From assembly GCA_050955105.1 (NCBI GenBank), contig JBPBQZ010000063.1:1-34158 (forward strand): a DNA stretch of 34,158 nucleotides, in the 5' to 3' direction. Each line of letters begins with the position of its first letter. The stretch's first letter is position 1. Positions 29,533 to 34,158 of this stretch are shown here, piece by piece. Under the pieces are notes generated by a model. It was not told the DNA's origin. It ran no database searches and saw only the letters and a list, made by a program, of their open reading frames with translations. The DNA is from JBPBQZ01 sp050955105. Lineage in GTDB: Bacteria; Pseudomonadota; Gammaproteobacteria; Burkholderiales; Burkholderiaceae. The position numbers and the translations under genes were made by a program.

Positions 29533-29657
29533 GGCGGATCAATCGTTCCGCAAAATTTCTGCCGACCCTTTTAAATAAGGGTTGAAAATGATTGATGATG
29601 CATGATTTGCGGAAATAACAATCGATCTAAGTTCTTATAGAATAAGGATTTTTGACC

Positions 29658-29706
<49 letters not shown>

Positions 29707-29717
29707 GTTTTACCGGA

Positions 29718-29749
29718 AGCCGTTGATTCGAAAGGATCAGCGGCTTTTC
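29718..29749 (+). terminator. Terminator of the tRNA-Met locus
   Basis: AGCCGTTGAT (29718-29727) pairs with ATCAGCGGCT (29736-29745) with one G-T wobble, followed by TTTCGTTTT. It lies 12 bp after the tRNA CCA and is presumably the host terminator. Confidence 0.7.
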
Positions 29750-29797
29750 GTTTTGCTTCGGCGGCGGTGGTGCAGCACAAACGTGCAGCACCACTCA

Positions 29798-29881
29798 ATG
29801 GCAGCCAATTTTCTTCAAAAATCCCGCTACGGTTCCAGGTACTACTTCCGACGTCGAGTTCCGGCCGACGTACGCCCGATC
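29798..29881 (+). pseudogene. Remnant of a second integrase gene (N-terminus)
   Basis: ATG 29798 starts MAANFLQKSRYGSRYYFRRR, then VPADVRP, the typical beginning of a phage tyrosine integrase. The similarity ends there, and the frame runs into unrelated codons to 29938. It lies just past the tRNA fragment, where a resident integrase gene of another element would start. It suggests an earlier insertion at the same tRNA that was mostly deleted. Direct copies of GTGCAGCAC (29770 and 29783 region) flank its start. Confidence 0.6.
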
Positions 29882-30041
29882 GATGTTTCCCGTTCGGAGA
29901 ACCCGAACGGTAAGTACAGGATCTCATCATGCATGTAGCCAAAGATTATCGAAAGCAGACAATGCAACCGCGACTTGCCACCCAAACAGCTTTCTAGTCA
30001 CATCACGTGGCACACTTCGGTGCACGGTGGGCCTCGCTGGC

Positions 30042-30164
30042 TTATTTTTTCTCTAGCTTGGTGACGGTAAGGACGCCATTGACTTGTTCAGCGACAAAGT
30101 CGATCTTGTCGCCTGCTTTGACCGCGGAGCCTTTTGACAGGATTTTTGCGCGATGCACCGCCAT
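30042..30164 (-). CDS. CusF-like copper-binding fragment coupled to CopA
   Basis: 40 residues from ATG 30164, sharing one base with the ATPase stop (TGATG). AKILSKGSAVKAGDKIDF, then VAEQVNGVLTVTKLE, matches the C-terminal half of CusF-type periplasmic copper-binding proteins. The N-terminal half with the His/Met ligands is absent. It may be a decayed fused domain or a short functional peptide. 29940-30041 holds nothing I can support. Confidence 0.5.
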   Translation of the reverse strand: MAVHRAKILSKGSAVKAGDKIDFVAEQVNGVLTVTKLEKK

Positions 30165-32656
30165 CAGTACGATTCCGCCGGAACAGGCGCCGGATCCGAA
30201 GCATCGCGGGCCGCGGCCTTCGGGGTAAAGCGCCTGAGACGCAAGGCATTGCCAAGCACAAAGACACTCGACATGGCCATCGCGCCGGCTCCGATCATCG
30301 GGGAGAGAAGAATGCCGAAGCCCGGATAGAGCACGCCGGCGGCGACCGGAATAAGCAATACGTTGTACCCGAATGCCCAGAACAGGTTCTGCGAGATATT
30401 GCGCAAGGTGGCTTTGCTGAGCGCTATTGCATCGGTGACGCCGCACAGGTCGCCGCCTATCAGCACCACGTCCGCGCTTTCAATGGCAACGTCGGTGCCC
30501 GTGCCGACGGCAATGCCGATGTCGGCGCCCACGAGAGCGGGTGCGTCGTTGATACCGTCGCCAACAAATGCGACGACGGTGTTCCCCTGCTGCAACTGCT
30601 TGATCGCAGCGATCTTGCCTTCGGGCAAGACCTCGGCCAGCACGTTGTCGATGCCGAGCTGGCTCGCAATGGCCTCGGCGGTGCGGCGGCTATCCCCCGT
30701 GATCATGGCAACCTTGATGCCGTTGGCGTGCAGCGTTTCGATAACCGTGCGGCTGGTGGGGCGCACGGTATCCGCGACGGCGAGCACGGCCGCAATGCGA
30801 CCATCGATTGCGCAATACACCGGTGTTTTACCGAGCGCGGCAAGTTCGTCGGCACGCACGTCGAGCGCTGCGAGGTCGTATTGACGCGATGCGAAATGAT
30901 GACGCGAGCCCACTTCAACGCGGCGGCCGCCTACCGTGGCAACAACGCCGTGTCCCGGCAAAGCGTCGAAACCCGTGACCTGAGGCAAGTCGAGATTAAG
31001 CGTTTTTGCGGCGCGCACGATAGCCTCTCCGATCGGATGCTCGGACGAATCTTCAACGGCTGCAGCAGACGCGAGCACATCGTTTTTATCGAACCCGGGG
31101 GCCACGAGGATGTCCGTCAGATCGGGCTTGCCGCGTGTCAGGGTGCCGGTTTTATCGAACGCGACGATCTGCACGGAACGCAGTTGCTGCAACGCTTCTC
31201 CCTTGCGGAAAAGAACCCCGAGTTCCGCCGCGCGGCCGGTGCCGACCATGATCGAGGTGGGCGTCGCCAGACCCATTGCGCATGGACACGCGATGATCAG
31301 CACCGCGACCGCGTTGATCAGCGCGTACGTATAGGCGGGCGCGGGACCGAAGATCATCCAGATCGCGCCGGTCACGATCGCCACGGCCATGACCGCGGGG
31401 ACAAACCAGCCGGTCACCCGGTCGACCAGCATCTGGATGGGAAGCTTCGCACCCTGTGCCGTTTCCACCAGCCGGATGATTTGGGCCAGCATGGTGTCGC
31501 CGCCGACCTTGGTGGCGCGGAACCGGAAGCTACCCGTCTTGTTGATGGTGCCACCGATCACGCTAGAACCCGCGGCCTTGGCCACCGGCATCGGCTCGCC
31601 CGAAATCATCGCTTCGTCGACGTAAGATGATCCGTCGATCACCTCGCCGTCGACAGGAATCCGTTCGCCCGGGCGAATCACGACAACATCGCCTGGAACG
31701 ACGGCATCGAGCGTGAGTTCGCTTACGCTGCCGTCGCGTTCCACCCGCGCCGACTTGGCCTGAAGGCCGACCAGGCGGCCGATCGCCTGGCTCGTGCGCC
31801 CCTTCGCGCGCGCTTCGAGCAGGCGCCCGAGCAGGATCAGCGTGACGATCACCGCCGCCGCTTCGTAATAGACAAAGCGTGCCTCGCGCGGCAGCAGCTC
31901 GGGGAAGAACGTGGTCACGAGCGAATAGCCGTAGGCAGCGCTCGCCCCGAGGGCCACGAGCGAATTCATGTCGGGCGCGGCCCGCAGCAGCGCCGGATAA
32001 CCTTTGCGGAAAAAGCGCCAGCCCGGCCCGAACAGCACAATGCTCGACAGCACGAAATACGCGAGATATAGCGCGTGTGTCGGAATGACTTCCATGACCC
32101 AGTGGTGCATCGGGCTAAAAACGTGCGAGCCCATCTCGATGATGAAGACCGGCAAGGTCAGAATTGCAGCGATGAAAAAATCGCGACGCAGCAAGGCTAT
32201 TTCCGTGGCTTTCTCTTGCGTGCGATCGGATTGCTCACTTTGACGGACGACCTTGTATCCGGCCGTCTCAATGGCGCGGCCGATCGCCCGATGCAGATCG
32301 GCGTCGCCGACTGCTTCGACGGTGGCGTGTTCTGTGGCGAGGTTGACGCGAGCGGCAGTGACGCCGGGCACTGCGCGCAGCGCTTTTTCCACGCGCGCAA
32401 CGCACGACGCACAGCTCATTCCGGCGATCCCCACCTCGATCGTTTCCTTGCGCACGCCGTAGCCTGCCACCTTGATCGCGACGGCCAGTGCGTCGGCCGA
32501 AAATCCGGGCCCCGCCGTAAGGCTCAGCCGCTCGGTGGCAAGATTCACCGTGGCCGCTTCCACGCCGGGGACTTTCCTGGCAACGTTTTCTACACGTTTG
32601 ACACAGGAGGCGCAGGACATTCCTTCGATCTGAACGCTGAGGTCGGTGGTATTCAT
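30164..32656 (-). CDS. copA: Copper-exporting P1B-type ATPase
   Basis: 830 residues from ATG 32656. Two N-terminal heavy-metal domains with GMSCASC (C15/C18 and C82/C85), eight expected membrane helices, the actuator motif SGEP (352-355), the transport motif CPC (457-459), the phosphorylation loop DKTGT (501-505), the SEHPIG motif and GDGINDAPAL. The set is that of CopA/CupA Cu(I) exporters of the inner membrane. It lies downstream of the copper chaperone under a MerR-type promoter. Confidence 0.95.
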   Translation of the reverse strand: MNTTDLSVQIEGMSCASCVKRVENVARKVPGVEAATVNLATERLSLTAGPGFSADALAVAIKVAGYGVRKETIEVGIAGMSCASCVARVEKALRAVPGVTAARVNLATEHATVEAVGDADLHRAIGRAIETAGYKVVRQSEQSDRTQEKATEIALLRRDFFIAAILTLPVFIIEMGSHVFSPMHHWVMEVIPTHALYLAYFVLSSIVLFGPGWRFFRKGYPALLRAAPDMNSLVALGASAAYGYSLVTTFFPELLPREARFVYYEAAAVIVTLILLGRLLEARAKGRTSQAIGRLVGLQAKSARVERDGSVSELTLDAVVPGDVVVIRPGERIPVDGEVIDGSSYVDEAMISGEPMPVAKAAGSSVIGGTINKTGSFRFRATKVGGDTMLAQIIRLVETAQGAKLPIQMLVDRVTGWFVPAVMAVAIVTGAIWMIFGPAPAYTYALINAVAVLIIACPCAMGLATPTSIMVGTGRAAELGVLFRKGEALQQLRSVQIVAFDKTGTLTRGKPDLTDILVAPGFDKNDVLASAAAVEDSSEHPIGEAIVRAAKTLNLDLPQVTGFDALPGHGVVATVGGRRVEVGSRHHFASRQYDLAALDVRADELAALGKTPVYCAIDGRIAAVLAVADTVRPTSRTVIETLHANGIKVAMITGDSRRTAEAIASQLGIDNVLAEVLPEGKIAAIKQLQQGNTVVAFVGDGINDAPALVGADIGIAVGTGTDVAIESADVVLIGGDLCGVTDAIALSKATLRNISQNLFWAFGYNVLLIPVAAGVLYPGFGILLSPMIGAGAMAMSSVFVLGNALRLRRFTPKAAARDASDPAPVPAESY

Positions 32657-32774
32657 AGCCTTTTCACTTCACGCAGGCACGGCGGCACCGCAAACTCACG
32701 GATTGGCCGAAAACGTAATGCACGACTGCGCGCGCGGCAGCCGGTCGATCCGGCCGCCGCGCGCCGCACTCTAT

Positions 32775-33032
32775 TTAGAGAGCAACCCGCTCAGGGCTAT
32801 ACCCTGCCGCCCGGATGGCTTCAATGGCGAGCGCTTCGTTCCCTTCCACGGTCACGCGCCCTTTCTGCACGTCGATGCTGAACCGGGCACCCGGCAGCGT
32901 CTGCTCGAGGGCGCGCGAGATGACGCCCGCGCAATGGTCGCACGTCATGTCCGACACGTTAAAAGTGACGCCGTTCACCGGAGCCGATGCTGCTGGCGCA
33001 GCGGTTGACTGATGCCTATGAGCTTCACACAT
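32775..33032 (-). CDS. copZ: Copper chaperone, CopZ-like
   Basis: 85 residues from ATG 33032. The heavy-metal domain has SDMTCDHCAGVISRALE (C31, C34), VTVEGNEALAIEAIRAAGY. A short His-containing tail (MCEAHRHQ) precedes it and may add metal ligands. It would carry Cu(I) to the ATPase 118 bp downstream. A longer upstream frame exists but would cross the promoter. Confidence 0.88.
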   Translation of the reverse strand: MCEAHRHQSTAAPAASAPVNGVTFNVSDMTCDHCAGVISRALEQTLPGARFSIDVQKGRVTVEGNEALAIEAIRAAGYSPERVAL

Positions 33033-33070
33033 GGCGGCTATCTCCGTTGGATAAAAGTGACAACATGAAA

Positions 33071-33101
33071 AGTTTGCAGGTTCCCACGATGGGAAGGTCA
33101 A
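33071..33101 (-). promoter_or_regulatory. MerR/CueR-type copper-responsive promoter
   Basis: On the minus strand TTGACC (33096-33101) and CAAACT (33071-33076) are separated by 19 bp, the long spacer typical of MerR-family promoters. The spacer holds the dyad TTCCCA-TCG-TGGGAA. It lies about 40 bp before copZ. A CueR-like regulator would twist this site on copper binding. The regulator gene is not in the window. Confidence 0.85.
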
Positions 33102-33213
33102 GCGCTTTTTGTGGTTTATTCGACCCGGATGGCAACGCCTATTGGGGAACACGGCGTCGCCTGATCTCGTTCCCTGGAACGAGTGCCGAATCAGCGTCTG
33201 ACGCGCTGGTTTT

Positions 33214-33756
33214 GTGCAGGTCTTTCCGCTATTCGGTGGCGCGAACGCGGTCCTGAGCCTGCAGCGAATGACTGAAGATGCGCTCGCGAAGGGCGCGATC
33301 GCCGTCACAGGCGGCAGGACGAAGAAAATCGGCAACGCTCTCTTTCTCCTGCCCACGCTGCTTGCGAACACGCGGCCGGGTATGACGGTGTTGAATGAGG
33401 AGACATTCGGCCCACTCCTGCCGGTGATGAAAGTCGATTCGGATGCTCAGGCAATCGATCTCATCAACGCAAGCAAGTATGGCCTCAGCGCATCCATCTT
33501 CACGCGCTCACGGGCGCGCGCCGAACAGTTCGTCGAGGCGATGCAGACCGGCACGGTCTATGTCAATCGCTGCAACTTCGTCGATGCGCGACTCGGCTGG
33601 ACGGGCCACAAGAACTCGGGATTAGCTCCTGACCAGGGATTCCGAACTCTGTTTCTTGCTCCCAAATTGACAGTGCTTGCGCACGCGATCCGTACAAGTG
33701 GAGGCACGCATTTACGAGGAACCCATCGTTTTGGTTTCTCCGGGCATGGAGTTTGA
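33214..33756 (+). pseudogene. Aldehyde dehydrogenase, C-terminal remnant
   Basis: ALAKGAIAVTGGRTKKIG, FLLPTLLANTRPGMTVLNEETFGPLLPVMKV, SKYGLSASIFTRSRARAEQFVEAM and GTVYVNRCNFVD are the C-terminal quarter of an aldehyde dehydrogenase (about residues 330-480 of a normal 480-500). The NAD-binding part and catalytic Cys are missing, and the upstream sequence is unrelated. The last 40 codons also deviate. A non-functional fragment. Confidence 0.8.
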
Positions 33757-33822
33757 CCGCAAACGACGGAGTTTTTTTCAATAGTGACGCAACTAGAGTA
33801 GCCACAGTTGCCAAGGTTTCTC

Positions 33823-34015
33823 ATGAACACGATATCCATAGACCCGATGAACGAGTCGTATGAAGCACGCCGTCGGGTCGAGGCCTATTGCCAGGCGCTT
33901 GTGGATGTCGGTGAGGCGCAATGGTGGGTCACACGATGACGGTGATATCGAGCTGCGCATGGAAAGTGGCGAGGTTTATTTGTCCGGCGAGTTGGGCGTT
34001 ACGCGGCTGAGATAA
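33823..34015 (+). pseudogene. Small conserved gene with a frameshift
   Basis: ATG 33823 gives MNTISIDPMNESYEARRRVE, then AYCQALVDVGEAQWW, and then stops at 33937-33939. In another frame the sequence continues as SHDDGDIELRMESGEVYLSG and ELGVTRLR to TAA 34013-34015. The two halves together look like one small DUF-type protein, so a 1- or 2-base change near 33920-33930 has broken it, or there is a sequence error. Function unknown. Confidence 0.55.
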
Positions 34016-34068
34016 ATGCACGGACCATCCTAAACCGGCCATTCGATTCATTCAAAAAGGAGTGCATC

Positions 34069-34158
34069 ATGAAATTATTCTTGAGCCATTTGGAATCTCC
34101 GCTGGGCGCTATGCTGCTCGTCACAGACGCGCAGAAAGTCGTGCGCGCGCTCGATTTC
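34069..34158 (+). CDS. Methylated-DNA-protein-cysteine methyltransferase (Ogt-type), N-terminus
   Basis: ATG 34069 with AAAAAGGAG 6 bp upstream. The 30 visible residues, KLFLSHLESPLGAMLLVTD then VVRALDF, match the N-terminal domain of Ogt/MGMT DNA-repair proteins, which remove alkyl groups from O6-methylguanine onto a Cys outside the window. Cut by the window end. Confidence 0.75.
   Translation, partial: MKLFLSHLESPLGAMLLVTDAQKVVRALDF

Noticed and set aside
30134..31630. 498-codon open frame on the plus strand opposite copA
   Set aside because: It mirrors the high-GC coding strand of the ATPase and has no recognisable domain; an antisense shadow.

Overview
The window is a lambda-like temperate prophage (about 1-29706) followed by host chromosome (29658/29707-34158). 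Protein similarity recognised by eye, the GC-rich codon use and the chromosomal genes (copper ATPase, Ogt-type methyltransferase) point to a Burkholderia/Paraburkholderia-type betaproteobacterium. This is inference; no database search was possible.

Layout. 1-502: toxin-antitoxin cargo (RelE/HigB-like toxin cut by the window edge, plus XRE antitoxin). 503-1095: no gene, but a striking array of three related long hairpins ending in an intrinsic terminator. 1232-13140 (minus strand): leftward early operon, in transcription order a Cro/YdaS-like regulator, terminator, CII-like regulator, small phage proteins, DUF4406, ParB-like nuclease, SNF2 helicase, GIY-YIG endonuclease, DNA methylase, HNH, O-like and P-like replication proteins (with candidate origin iterons inside the O-like gene), frameshifted DUF1064, wHTH proteins, NinB, Ref-like nuclease and a possible late regulator. 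13147-13212: early promoter and three repressor operators. 13219-15841 (plus): CI-like repressor and probable lysogenic-conversion genes in the position of lambda rexAB. 16112-16186: second early promoter with three matching operators. 16217-20732 (plus): an Arg-rich N-like candidate, small proteins, and a recombination module (annealing protein, SSB, Gp157, DEDDh exonuclease).

20801-23861 holds the outstanding system: a complete diversity-generating retroelement (DGR). Two adjacent target genes each end in a 103-bp variable repeat (VR). They are followed by avd, a 103-bp template repeat (TR) and a DGR-type reverse transcriptase. VR1 differs from TR at 13 positions and VR2 at 10, and every difference lies at a template adenine. 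The targets sit in the early recombination operon, not beside virion genes, and show no export signal. The RT reading frame is open through the TR, with no usable start codon downstream of it.

23858-29532 continues with accessory phage genes, a HerA-like ATPase, a DUF4224 protein and a tyrosine integrase. The integrase reads toward a 49-bp 3' fragment of a tRNA-Met(CAT) gene that marks the attachment site. Beyond it lie a second integrase remnant, a copper module (CusF-like fragment, CopA ATPase, CopZ chaperone, MerR/CueR-type promoter), an aldehyde dehydrogenase remnant, a frameshifted small gene and the start of an Ogt-type methyltransferase.

How it works together (inference): the repressor binds six operators of form GTNNAG-N5-CTNNAC to silence both early promoters. 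On induction the leftward operon replicates DNA and the rightward operon supplies recombination functions and the DGR. Late genes should lie left of the window.
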